From Rhodospirillales bacterium Ga0074136 (GTDB taxonomy: Bacteria; Pseudomonadota; Alphaproteobacteria; Acetobacterales; Acetobacteraceae): a DNA stretch of 39,417 bases. Of this stretch, positions 12,601 to 17,364 are shown piece after piece. How positions within the stretch are numbered: the first letter of the stretch is position 1; every line of letters starts with the position of its first letter. The translations under genes were made by a program, and so were the position numbers. The DNA lies in assembly GCA_001464375.1 (NCBI GenBank), contig LNEW01000081.1, positions 1-39,417 of the forward strand, written 5' to 3'. Under the pieces are notes generated by a model, which ran no database searches, was not told the DNA's origin, and was given only the letters and a program-made list of their open reading frames with translations.

Positions 12601-14526
12601 CGTGCCGGTGGTGACAGCGTTCAGCGCCGCGGCCCCGAGCACGAGCGTATTGGCCACATTGGTGCCGACGCGCAGGTCGCGCCCGGCGGTCTGCGGGCCG
12701 ATCTCCACGACGCCCGCGGCCGCCGCCAGGCTGCCGCCGCCACCGAAGGAGACGGTGTCCGCGCGCAGCGTGATGGTCTGGCCGGTGCCCGCCGCCACCG
12801 CCGCGTTCACCGCGATGGCGCCGGTCCCCGCACTGGCGACGAAATTGCCGCTGACCGTGACAGCGGCGCCCACCGTGATGTTGCGCCCGGCGAGCAGCGT
12901 CAGCCCGCCATTGGCCTTGTTGATGGCGGAATCGACGATGATGTCGCGCGCCGCATCCAGCGTGACGGTGCCGGCGAAGCCGGTGATGGCGGCGGTGGAG
13001 ACGCGCGTCCATTCGTCGTTGGCGCCGGTATTGGCGGTGACGGAGCCGGTGGCGGTGGTGATCTCGACCGTGATGGAATTGCCGCCCGGCAGCCCGGCGG
13101 GTTCGGCCGGCAATGCGGTGTTGCTGACGATGATGTTCTGCGGGTCCAGCAGCAATTCGCCGTTCGCACCCGCCGGCGCGCGCACGTCGACCGTGCCCGC
13201 GGCCTCGATCACGGTCTGGCCCGAAAGTTCGACGAATCCGCCATTGCCGCCCGCCGCACCGCCGCGCGCCGACAGCGCGCCACGCATCTCGGTGCGTTCG
13301 AGCGAATTCAGCACCAGCATGCCGCCGGCGCCGTTCACCGTGGCGTCGGCGCGGATCTCGGCGCCACGCTCGACGATGGTGCGCGCGGCCATGGTCTGGT
13401 TGCGCCCGCGCCCGGTGGTGCCGACCAGCACCTGGCCGCCGCCGGTTCCGCCCGAGGCATCGATGCGCGCGCCCGCGCCCACCGTGACCGTGCCGGTCGC
13501 CTGCAGCGCGACGCGCCCGCCGCGTTCGCCGGCACCGCCGGTCGCGGCCACGCGGCCATCCACGCGCAGGCTGCCGCCTTCGGCGCGGATCGCGACCTCG
13601 CCGGTGCGGGTGCCGACCGTGGGGGCGTCGATCCGGCCGGTCTGGCGGACCAGGTCCTCGACCAGGCCCGAGGCTGCATGGGCGGTGATCAGCACCGATC
13701 CGCCGGCCGCCTCGATGAAGCCGGAATTGGTGACCAGCGCCTGGCCGCCTTCGGGCGCCGTGCGCACCGCCTGGGTCACGTCGATGCCAATGAGGCCATC
13801 GCCCGCGAGGTCGAGCACGAAGGTCTCGGCCGCGCCGAGTGCCACGCGCCCCAGCCGCGCGCGGATCACGCCGGAATTCGACACGCCGGGGCCGACGAGT
13901 GCCGCCAGCCCGCGATCCGCCACGGTGATGGTGCCGCGGTTCTCGACCCGCGCGCCGGGACGTGCGGCCTGGTCGAAGGCCATGCGGCCGGCCATGAAAT
14001 TCTCGTTGGTGATGCCGGCCGCCGAGGCGATCAGGCTGCCGACATTCACCTGCGCCCCGCCGGCGAAGACCATGCCGGACTGGTTGACGATGGCGACCCC
14101 GCCATTGGCCTGCACGCGCCCGGCAATGACCGACGGGTCCGGCCCCACGACGCGGTTGAGCGTCCAGGACCCCTGGCTGGGCTGGATGAACTGGACCGTG
14201 TGCTGGCTGCCGACGTTGAACTGCTGCCAGTTGATGGCGGCGCGGTCGGTGCTTTGGGTGATGGTGGTGCGGTTGGCGGTCTGCCCGATGCCGGCCTGCC
14301 CGGCGACCACCTGGCCGCCGGTCGGCCCGGTGTTCGGCGCGGGCTGCGCCATGACAGGGCCGGCCGCGATGGGCAGCAGCGCGGTGGTGGCGAGCAGCCA
14401 GTCGCGGCGCACGGCGTGCCGGCGTGGCGGTTGCGCAGGCGCCGGTGCGGGCCGCGCCGCGCGCGCACCCGCCAGAACGGTCTTTCGTGCGGTCCGCCCG
14501 GGACCGCGATGCGCAGCGCCTGCCAT
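697..14526 (-). CDS. Giant filamentous-haemagglutinin-type TPS exoprotein (TpsA), 4609 aa
   Basis: A single 13.8 kb frame encodes a secreted beta-helical exoprotein. The N-terminus has a long basic leader and a hydrophobic core ending near VMAQ (residues 1 to about 60), the extended signal peptide common in TPS substrates. Residues about 60 to 320 form the TPS secretion domain, with FNVGSQHTVQFIQP, then a stretch around ANGGVAIVNQSGMVFAGG that matches the NPNG-type region recognised by the partner transporter. The remainder is Gly/Ala/Thr-rich beta-helix rungs, with two tandem arrays listed separately. The last 70 residues are not repetitive and contain two close cysteines (C4561 and C4568). 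No toxin or protease domain is recognisable at the C-terminus, so a structural or adhesive role is more likely than a contact-dependent toxin. The start is the first ATG after the tpsB stop, 4 bp downstream of it. Confidence 0.93.
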   Translation of the reverse strand: MAGAAHRGPGRTARKTVLAGARAARPAPAPAQPPRRHAVRRDWLLATTALLPIAAGPVMAQPAPNTGPTGGQVVAGQAGIGQTANRTTITQSTDRAAINWQQFNVGSQHTVQFIQPSQGSWTLNRVVGPDPSVIAGRVQANGGVAIVNQSGMVFAGGAQVNVGSLIASAAGITNENFMAGRMAFDQAARPGARVENRGTITVADRGLAALVGPGVSNSGVIRARLGRVALGAAETFVLDLAGDGLIGIDVTQAVRTAPEGGQALVTNSGFIEAAGGSVLITAHAASGLVEDLVRQTGRIDAPTVGTRTGEVAIRAEGGSLRVDGRVAATGGAGERGGRVALQATGTVTVGAGARIDASGGTGGGQVLVGTTGRGRNQTMAARTIVERGAEIRADATVNGAGGMLVLNSLERTEMRGALSARGGAAGGNGGFVELSGQTVIEAAGTVDVRAPAGANGELLLDPQNIIVSNTALPAEPAGLPGGNSITVEITTATGSVTANTGANDEWTRVSTAAITGFAGTVTLDAARDIIVDSAINKANGGLTLLAGRNITVGAAVTVSGNFVASAGTGAIAVNAAVAAGTGQTITLRADTVSFGGGGSLAAAAGVVEIGPQTAGRDLRVGTNVANTLVLGAAALNAVTTGTLRLGETTITGLGTITAGDVTIAAALTRPAGSGLDIVAGGNLTIDNALTANAMRLAADTGMLDIGANLRATSLDLSAGTVIDQTGGNIFSRSGVATALPLTAVAGNGAVTLDAGGNGNFSIGPSSATAVFTVDANIVATTGAISGTAVTLTADSGTLTIGADIRATSLVLAGSAGISQAGGTIQHSTGAATELGVTANATGGTIGLAQAGNGNLALGASAASGTFTVAADILSTTGAVSGTTVSLAATTGALTIGEDIRATSLTLAGQTGIAQTGGNIRHSSGAGTALALAAGSAAGDVALDAAGNGSLSLGAGSAAGAFTVVADTIATTAAITGGAVALTADTGGLTIGADIRATSLALTGEAGITQSGGTIAHATDGSELPLTANAPAGAILLDRAGNGVFALGASTADAGLTVAAEALRVTGTVSGTDVSLTARTGALGLEGDIRATGLTLAAATGITQAVGTTIEHRASATTALDLAASVTGTGDVALTQGNGALALQSGGTADGNFAVTSAEGLSVTTNELLSVAGTATLVVEGNNNTLTIDGAIHAQALVLAAAGDITQDAASVLAFRDIGTGAADLTTALVVTVDATGNNHDISVVGDNGRLRVAGATTTDGDIAIRGRHLEIAGTVTATAAGGGFNAVTFSAFNEGGTGTLAMSATAAITAGSLALNAARGITQDSAATIALDGPTGRLTVRGGSGAASSRAGSISLLGINTIGELDLRATATPAGAFTGVIEATVAGAVSVVQANGATVALTAGSLTVADAQSGVTATGDVRLNAGALAINDSVTAGALGTLTLRGDTLAVGAGGSLSVAGGTLEIGPQTAGRIVEVGGPPNAGRLQVAAAALEGTDAATIRLGRTTVPATGTVTGAGVTISEALALGSGVALELVGTGAIAVDAALGAGSISLDAGGAIALGAVDVTVSGTTGRIDLQAGTSITQQAGGALVAAGGTRDLVAHAGSGGITLAGEGDFRLADGGTPSGAAGPRSLYATGSIAFATDGALTVAATAEAAAPGATLSLEGASILIQAPLITPTTTGTVALTATGAGETIAQTATGTITANLLTATADGAIALDLAPNAVAALGAISFETAFGYRSANSVTIGTAVGPAGGGDADITLTADTGQLQINAAIGAGAGTVTLEATTGSIGQAATGAVITAGRLEVTAGGDALLAPGGTGNLNAVAVLGTSTVGGSLSLSAAGAIALDGAITQTGPTGALTVTTPGTLALNAGATLGFQDITLASGGAMTLGGALGLAGGPAPASVVRLGAGADITQTGGGIRAATLGVSATGAATLTAGTNDVRGIGATAVGTFALDTVGALATTTVNGVLLPDGTTATVSGVRGSSVTLSAADLSILPSLGFFAEGVAATAVGGLVQLRADRLTVSSYVLASDPFTTQTGTIDIAPRSATRAVSLGADDPASLFVSSATFPWLFAQTLVIGHDSANAGALRVAGPISTSFVSSATLQGGSIALDSTFGLPAANGLLTLHATSGDIVQGVAGGVTASRLSATADAGSVLMGSPGTLNNVAQVSGGAAATEDFTFRASGTFAIAAPGIAAAGADVDLSSASGGITQTTGARITAERLTVNAPGTVTLDGGGSLVAADVNSVGTLAPSSAGSLTLRNAGALVVEGATATDGIGGTLTLEAAGLTLAGNVTADQPGGRVILRTAANFDAPAAGDIVQSAGIIRAEGLSASAGGDIVLGGANQVQRLLAGLSAGGAVSPNSVITGPGGTFLMANGLADLQVGARVNAGTGGAIGILADGLSVAPALAGTVFLAPGGVVQFAPFTAGGTIGLGGAGGFGDTTTISAAAIERVSTGRLIIGALEPTDQVSSGTITLRGAVDLTGAGAPQVLELRSGGDIVADGFTLSVPQISAVANGSIRLGTADSQIGSVVAGAWDGVSGIRAGGPVLSVTSAGVDAGTGLFTVAAPIALVGAGIGGTITLQAPDFALLPGATVDTGAGAAGRIEIRSPGTLSLGGTQTDLGTARLTSTELALLDANGGTILAAAPDIRLRGAWTIAPSTATRLELALTPGGIGAIRQIAGGLSVGSLAATALQGEGVVQIGQAGNSLPVVGVEALGTINVATEGALEIRRTASSGGSVTYRGTDITLSTIGLGAGQVTIDATGRTVNLTATAGDITGATAQAAVRAATLNATAAAGEVRLTGDNTAGTLAATARDGVAFRGTGATTVSAVGAGGAGTEVAGTIDIAAASLTLNDVLGSATVLLDATTGNLLQASGARLSAATLAAEAAGTLRLAGANGDGTARNTIQDLTALTAGGDITLRNALALTLDLPISVGTDRVLTLEAAGLTLANALTAAGASGQIILRTGSFNGGTASGGDITQTGGTISAATLAALAGGTVTLDRAGNAIGALGGGRDANGTALGLGLSAGTDATLRSNGFGGNATLGVTGALQVGTGGALTLRADDLAIGAELRAPGGVITLLPITTNAGIGYVLGGAAGSTMAGRITLDSTELGFLPSGTAAAELRLGALGQTGSIDIAGTVDLVNGTAPRVLRLTLAGDGALTQGAGTLLDVATLSANFPNGAVLLDPGVAGNRIQALAGVTAGGNVEIRGGAGLMELRDGGGSAISAPDGATIVLRADDIDIQAAILATAGIIHILPETLGRTVTLGGPDSAAGTLALGTAELARIRGTGDGAASRLVIGADGVPSESGTVRSAGDIVVAGDVRLRSGGVERVATLELVAGTPGTAGGSVRQTAGIVDVATLTGTAQGDFQLGRTANQFDTATAIAAGTLPAAGATGQVVLATGGDLDATAITAPVSVRVSAGGALSAGGITAPVIALEGGSVTLVGLVQGSTSVSIDSAGGVAQDAGALVVTGLFTLNGGSISLPEDNQIVELGGLVATGPVLALNTVLPVLVSGAVSAVGSLSLTTDQGLTVGPGGSITVTGGPGTAGLFAGGAIDFAGTLATTGTAGLSAGGALDFSGAATTGGYFSLGAGTTLSLDGTIVSGGHFFATASGAITTTAQITAAGEASIIGLGTVTAGGRIESTGGDLVLRGATGLAADGTFIADGAARLTATTGALTLAGTLTAGGAATVSGGGALTTTAQVTAGGDATFSAALALTASGRIESTGGALLMTAIDGLSSTGTLVSAGGATLRSSGDALTLAGSLAAGGDVALTGFRGVTATGTIAANGDALLAATANAAAVTLGGTLTAGGTATVTAGGAIGTTAQVTAAGNVAFTADGALTAGGRIESTGGALSLVGASLSANATLVADGAATLRANTGAIGLAGSLAAGGNAFIEAATGLNATGTFGAGGTLRFATTAGALTLAGTVGAGGAATVTAGGAITTTAQVTAAGDATVTAGGTLNASGRIESSGGDLALTGAGGLTSDATLVADGAATLRATGGAVGLTGSLAAGGSAIVEAATGLTANGVFGAGGAMRLATATGALTLAGTVTAGGAATVTAGGPISTTAQVTAAGDTTLTAGGTLSASGRIESTGGDLALTGAGGLTSDATLVANGAATLRASGGAVGLTGGLVAGGPVIIDAGGALSSTGVVRAGTSLALTAGGTVTLAGTHVAGAALTASAGGAMTATGVLQAGTDATLSANGGDLVHGGALAAGGDARLSAAGALANSGIISAGGTLALAAGGALSQTGTVGAGGAAIFSAGGAVLLSGQTTAGTDLDIVAGGTATLSGGKITASRAVRLTAGQGVTVQSFQIDPTTILLQTGGAMSLTDSFLVSSDSIRVAGGAVTLRRTNFNTGTLDIDSAGTMVLDGGQFTIGRAVAFSAPGGIQTAGRIFVVPRGGDLPAVIFDTRSAGITPDPLSVVEPDQIGLPSRQQPTQVRVPGTEAPGDFGPASSAPAGTMVIDIDAGRSAVFLLLDGGTATGTIASAGRLAIHGTGGSADLTGTLTDVSGTPVDGAAAARFADSTRPAASGALTRYRLNGCVVSSVNCIVPSQIISIPQAPPQQLDLRLGNNRITDPEVQVPNVGDEDY
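2135..3600 (-). repeat. C-terminal tandem beta-helix array of TpsA, about 369 bp period
   Basis: The plus-strand landmark TCGATCCG recurs at 2201, 2570, 2936, 3311 and 3557. Spacings are 369, 366, 375 and 246 bp, close to multiples of 123 bp (41 codons). In the protein the unit is six rungs of 20 to 21 residues, each close to AGGxATLxAxxGxLxLxGxLxA. One block of 84 nt (2135-2218 and 2504-2587) differs at a single base, so those two copies duplicated or were homogenised recently; the other copies have diverged. The array covers roughly residues 3640 to 4130. Confidence 0.88.
10940..12400 (-). repeat. N-proximal tandem array of TpsA, 285 bp period
   Basis: A plus-strand landmark like GAGGTGGCGCGGATGTC, which encodes DIRATSL on the minus strand, occurs at about 11252, 11534, 11819, 12104 and 12389. 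The spacings are 282, 285, 285 and 285 bp, so the unit is 95 residues. Each unit reads DIRATSLxLAG, then GIxQxGGxI, then a loop with AGNGxLxLGA and a DxLTIGxD rung before the next copy. A more degenerate copy follows towards 10940. The unit differs from the array near the C-terminus, so the two arrays arose separately. Confidence 0.88.
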
Positions 14527-14530
14527 TGGT

Positions 14531-16294
14531 TCAGAACCTTATCAGCGTGCGGAGATAGAGCTGCGTCGCGCGCAGCGGGTCCGCGAACTCGCCATCGGGG
14601 CGGGTCGTGATGCGCCGCGCCACTTCCAGGTCGAGCTGCACAGTATCCGCAAGTACCGTGCGCACGCCACCACCCCATGACGAAAGTCGGCGATCGGCGT
14701 CGGTATCCAGGTTCTGGTAGGCCCAGCCCATGTCACGGAACACGTAGAACTGACTCGAACCGCGGTTGTTGCCGAGCGCGGGTTGCGCCGCCAGGTCGTA
14801 GGCAATGTCCAGCTGCAACTCGACCGCGTACCCATAGCCCCAGTCACCCGTCACCTGTCCCGAATAGAAACCGCGGCCCAGGCGCGAGCCGCCGAGATAG
14901 TACTTCTCGGCATTCGGCAGGATGTTGGTCGACCACTGGCCCGAGGTGTAGACTTGCAGGTTGAACATGCCGCCGTCGAAGGGCGAGAAGATCGGCTGCA
15001 CGCGCTGGTAGTCGGCGGTGTATTTCGTGAAGTCGAACTGGCTGCCGGTGCGGGTCGCCTCCGGGTCGTCGCGCGGCGTGGCGTCCCAGACCGCCAGGCC
15101 CTGGTGGGCGCGCACCGTGCCCTGGTTGGTCGCCGCCGGCAGGAAGGGCATCAGCGTATCGAGCGCCTGCGCGTCGAAGCCCCCGCGCGCGCTGCGGATG
15201 CGGTCCCGCCCGGCCAGGTTGCGCCCGGACGCCGTGCCCACCCCGGTGTAGATGTCGCTGTCGAAGATATCGAACTGCGCGACGGCATAGAGGTTGGCCG
15301 GGCGGGAGCGGATGATCGGATAGGTCGCCACGATGCCGGCCAGGCGGTTCTCGGCCTCGTAGCCGATCTCGGCGAGCTGGCCGGTCGGCAGGGTGTTGCC
15401 CATGCCGGCATAGACGCGCACCCGCAGGCCGGACGCACCGACGAAGGCCTCCACGCTGGCCTGGGTGAACCATTGCGAGGCCTGCTCGGCACCGAACAGC
15501 GAGACCTCGGTCCGCTCGCCGTATTCGGTGAAGGAGTTCAGCCCGCCCACCAGCAGCGCCTGCCAGGGGCCGGTCAGCTGGTAGGCGCGGTTGTCGAGGT
15601 TGAAATAGCCGCTCACGGCCGATCGCGAGAGCTGCGCGACCAGCCGCAGCGCGCCGGGTTCGCCCTGGATCGGCTGCAGCACGCCGCGCACCGTGACACC
15701 CGGCACGTCCGACGCCAGCAGCAGCGCGCGTTCGACCGCCGCGGTCGAGACCGGGCGGACCGACTTCACCCGCTCCAGGAACCGCAGCACCTGTGTCCCG
15801 GCCGGGCCGATATCGCCATCTAGGCGGACTTCCGCGACGTAGCCCTCGGTGATCGCGAAACGCACCTCGGCGCGCCCGTCGGGCTGCGGCGACAGCGCCG
15901 CGGCCACCGAGACGAAGGGGTAGCCGGCCCGCCGATACAGCCCGAGCACGGCGAGTCGGGTTTCCTCGATACGCGCCAGCGTGATGGTGCGGCCTTCGAT
16001 GGGCGCGAGCACGGCGCGGAAGGCGGTGATGTCGAGCGCGGTATTGCCCTGCACCACGGCGGTCGAGACTGCCACCTCGCGGGATTCACCGGGGCCGCGC
16101 TGCGCTTCGGGTGGCGGCGGCTGGGTGCGCGGGGCCAGGCTGGGCGCGGTCCCTGGGCCGATGCGGTCGATCAGGTCGGCAGGGGGCGGCGGCGGCCGCG
16201 GGATGTTTGCCGGCACCTGGGCAAGCACCAGGTTCGCGGGCAGCACCATCAGGGTAGCGACAAGTGCCTTCGCCGGCGTCACAGGATGAATCAC
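14531..16294 (-). CDS. ShlB/FhaC/HecB-family two-partner secretion transporter (TpsB)
   Basis: This 587-residue outer-membrane protein exports the TpsA encoded 4 bp downstream. A Sec signal (residues 1 to 26, ending LVLAQ) is followed by a proline-rich linker. A first POTRA domain spans about residues 75 to 150 and a second about 150 to 225. Residues about 230 to 587 form the 16-strand beta-barrel. R474-G475-F476-Y477 corresponds to the conserved VRGY-type motif of the inward-folded L6 loop of FhaC, and FRDMGWAY lies in a late strand. The chain ends in Phe (TLIRF), as expected for recognition by the Bam machinery. The start is GTG at 16294, the only start near the signal sequence. Length fits the family (about 550 to 600). 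With the adjacent giant substrate, the assignment is secure; the substrate pairing is inferred from position. Confidence 0.95.
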   Translation of the reverse strand: MIHPVTPAKALVATLMVLPANLVLAQVPANIPRPPPPPADLIDRIGPGTAPSLAPRTQPPPPEAQRGPGESREVAVSTAVVQGNTALDITAFRAVLAPIEGRTITLARIEETRLAVLGLYRRAGYPFVSVAAALSPQPDGRAEVRFAITEGYVAEVRLDGDIGPAGTQVLRFLERVKSVRPVSTAAVERALLLASDVPGVTVRGVLQPIQGEPGALRLVAQLSRSAVSGYFNLDNRAYQLTGPWQALLVGGLNSFTEYGERTEVSLFGAEQASQWFTQASVEAFVGASGLRVRVYAGMGNTLPTGQLAEIGYEAENRLAGIVATYPIIRSRPANLYAVAQFDIFDSDIYTGVGTASGRNLAGRDRIRSARGGFDAQALDTLMPFLPAATNQGTVRAHQGLAVWDATPRDDPEATRTGSQFDFTKYTADYQRVQPIFSPFDGGMFNLQVYTSGQWSTNILPNAEKYYLGGSRLGRGFYSGQVTGDWGYGYAVELQLDIAYDLAAQPALGNNRGSSQFYVFRDMGWAYQNLDTDADRRLSSWGGGVRTVLADTVQLDLEVARRITTRPDGEFADPLRATQLYLRTLIRF

Positions 16295-16448
16295 TCGCCT
16301 GACCAGAATTTCCCGATCCTACCGTGGGTTAACTACAATGAAACCCTCGATGTGTAGTGCGTCGGTGAATTCCTTCGACCGTAGCGTTGGTGCAACGGTT
16401 CGCCGGTGTCAGGGACTGTTTTGAGCGTCGTCGTCAGCACGCGCTCCG

Positions 16449-16510
16449 GGTCCGGCACTGGCCCGAATCCAGGCCAGCCCACGGGGTGGGATGCGGGCCG
16501 GTGCCGGACC
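16449..16510 (-). terminator. Large inverted repeat after ompA-like gene (terminator or attenuator candidate)
   Basis: Arms 16449-16465 and 16494-16510 are 17 nt each and pair with a single wobble or mismatch position around a 28 nt loop. The structure lies 15 bp past the stop of the OmpA-domain gene and 200 bp before tpsB. No T-run follows it on the minus strand, so it is not a classic intrinsic terminator. It may instead reduce read-through or protect the upstream message. The rest of 16295-16525 shows no gene; the tpsB promoter should lie there but I cannot place it confidently. Confidence 0.5.
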
Positions 16511-16525
16511 TTTCAGCCCAGGCTC

Positions 16526-17086
16526 TCAATCGCCCAGGTTGACCACCTGCACCCGACGGTTCCGCGGTTCTGCGCGGCCGTCGCCGGTCGGGACCAGCAG
16601 GGTGCTCTCCCCGAATCCCACCGGGGTGAGGCGCGTGGCGGTGATCCCGTAGCGTTGCACCAGCAGGTCGCGCACCGCGGCGGCGCGGCGTTCGGACAGG
16701 GCCTGGTTCATCCCGGCATCGCCGACGGTATCGGTATGCCCTTCGATCCGGAAGCGCGACTGCGCCAGCGCCGGCGCGGCCAGGGCGCGCGCCAGCGAGG
16801 CCAGCACGGATTCGGCCTGCGGCGTGAGTTGCGCCGAACCGGTGGCGAAGGTGATCATCAGCGATACGGCGGCGCTGTCGGGCGGCGCCGTGGTCGCGGA
16901 CTGCACCGGGCTGCGCGGGTCCAGCGGCGTGACCGGCGCCGTCACGGCATCGCCCTGGTTGGGGATGCGCAGGCCCCGCGTGAGGTTGCGCACGATGCTG
17001 TCGGCCAGCGGGTCCGGCGCTTGGGCCTGGGCGGGCGCAGCCGCGAGAAGGACCAGCAGGGACAGGAGTGCAGGGGTGGCACGCAT
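16526..17086 (-). CDS. Periplasmic OmpA-domain protein
   Basis: The 186-residue product has a Sec signal (MRATPALLSLLVLLAAAPAQA) and an OmpA-like peptidoglycan-binding domain at about residues 75 to 185. EGHTDTVG supplies the conserved Thr-Asp (D119), LSERRAAAV the conserved arginines (R133/R134), and NRRVQV the terminal signature. These positions bind diaminopimelate in the family. There is no beta-barrel, so it is a soluble periplasmic protein that can anchor to the cell wall. The frame stays open upstream to 17155, but the ATG at 17086 is preceded by a near-perfect Shine-Dalgarno and begins the signal peptide, so it is the start. The gene lies upstream of tpsB on the same strand and probably serves the same export system, for example by tethering the machinery to peptidoglycan (inference). 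Confidence 0.9.
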   Translation of the reverse strand: MRATPALLSLLVLLAAAPAQAQAPDPLADSIVRNLTRGLRIPNQGDAVTAPVTPLDPRSPVQSATTAPPDSAAVSLMITFATGSAQLTPQAESVLASLARALAAPALAQSRFRIEGHTDTVGDAGMNQALSERRAAAVRDLLVQRYGITATRLTPVGFGESTLLVPTGDGRAEPRNRRVQVVNLGD

Positions 17087-17092
17087 GCGACG

Positions 17093-17102
17093 GATCCTCC
17101 TT
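17093..17102 (-). promoter_or_regulatory. Strong ribosome binding site deciding the OmpA-protein start
   Basis: On the minus strand the sequence reads AAGGAGGATC, 6 nt before the ATG at 17086. It is nearly perfectly complementary to the 16S 3' end. It fixes the start at 17086 rather than at the ATG 69 bp upstream. Confidence 0.8.
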
Positions 17103-17171
17103 GCCGATGGTGCAGGGCGGTGGCCCGCGGCGGGCCGCACCGCCGCGCGCGCCACGCGGCCCGCGCACCTT

Positions 17172-17215
17172 AGAGCAGATCCCGACCCGGTGGAATCATC
17201 CGATCGGGCAGAGAT
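17172..17215. repeat. Intergenic palindromic repeat, copy 1
   Basis: The plus strand runs from AGAGCA at 17172, through stem CCCGA (17181-17185), core GGAATC (17192-17197) and the pairing stem TCGGG (17204-17208), to GAGAT. It aligns over 44 nt to the reverse complement of the element at 35748-35796. AGAGCA, the GGAATC core and the CGG of the right stem are shared. The stem sequences differ between copies, but pairing is kept in each. The element lies 86 bp upstream of the OmpA-protein start. I see no gene in the rest of 17087-17364. Confidence 0.6.
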
Positions 17216-17364
17216 ATTCTTTCAAAACAAGGCACTAGACTCGTCGCCGAGGCACCGCGACCGGAGCGTCCCGCAGACGACATCCTCCCACGGACAAGCC
17301 CCAGGCGTCGCGGCCCGCTGCGCCCGCGGCGCGGCGGCCAGGGTGGCGCGGGGCTGCACCCCCG

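Noticed and set aside
697..14526. TpsA as a contact-dependent inhibition (CdiA) toxin with an immunity gene downstream
   Set aside because: The C-terminus shows no VENN-like motif or toxin domain, and the downstream gene is a large lipoprotein rather than a small immunity protein.
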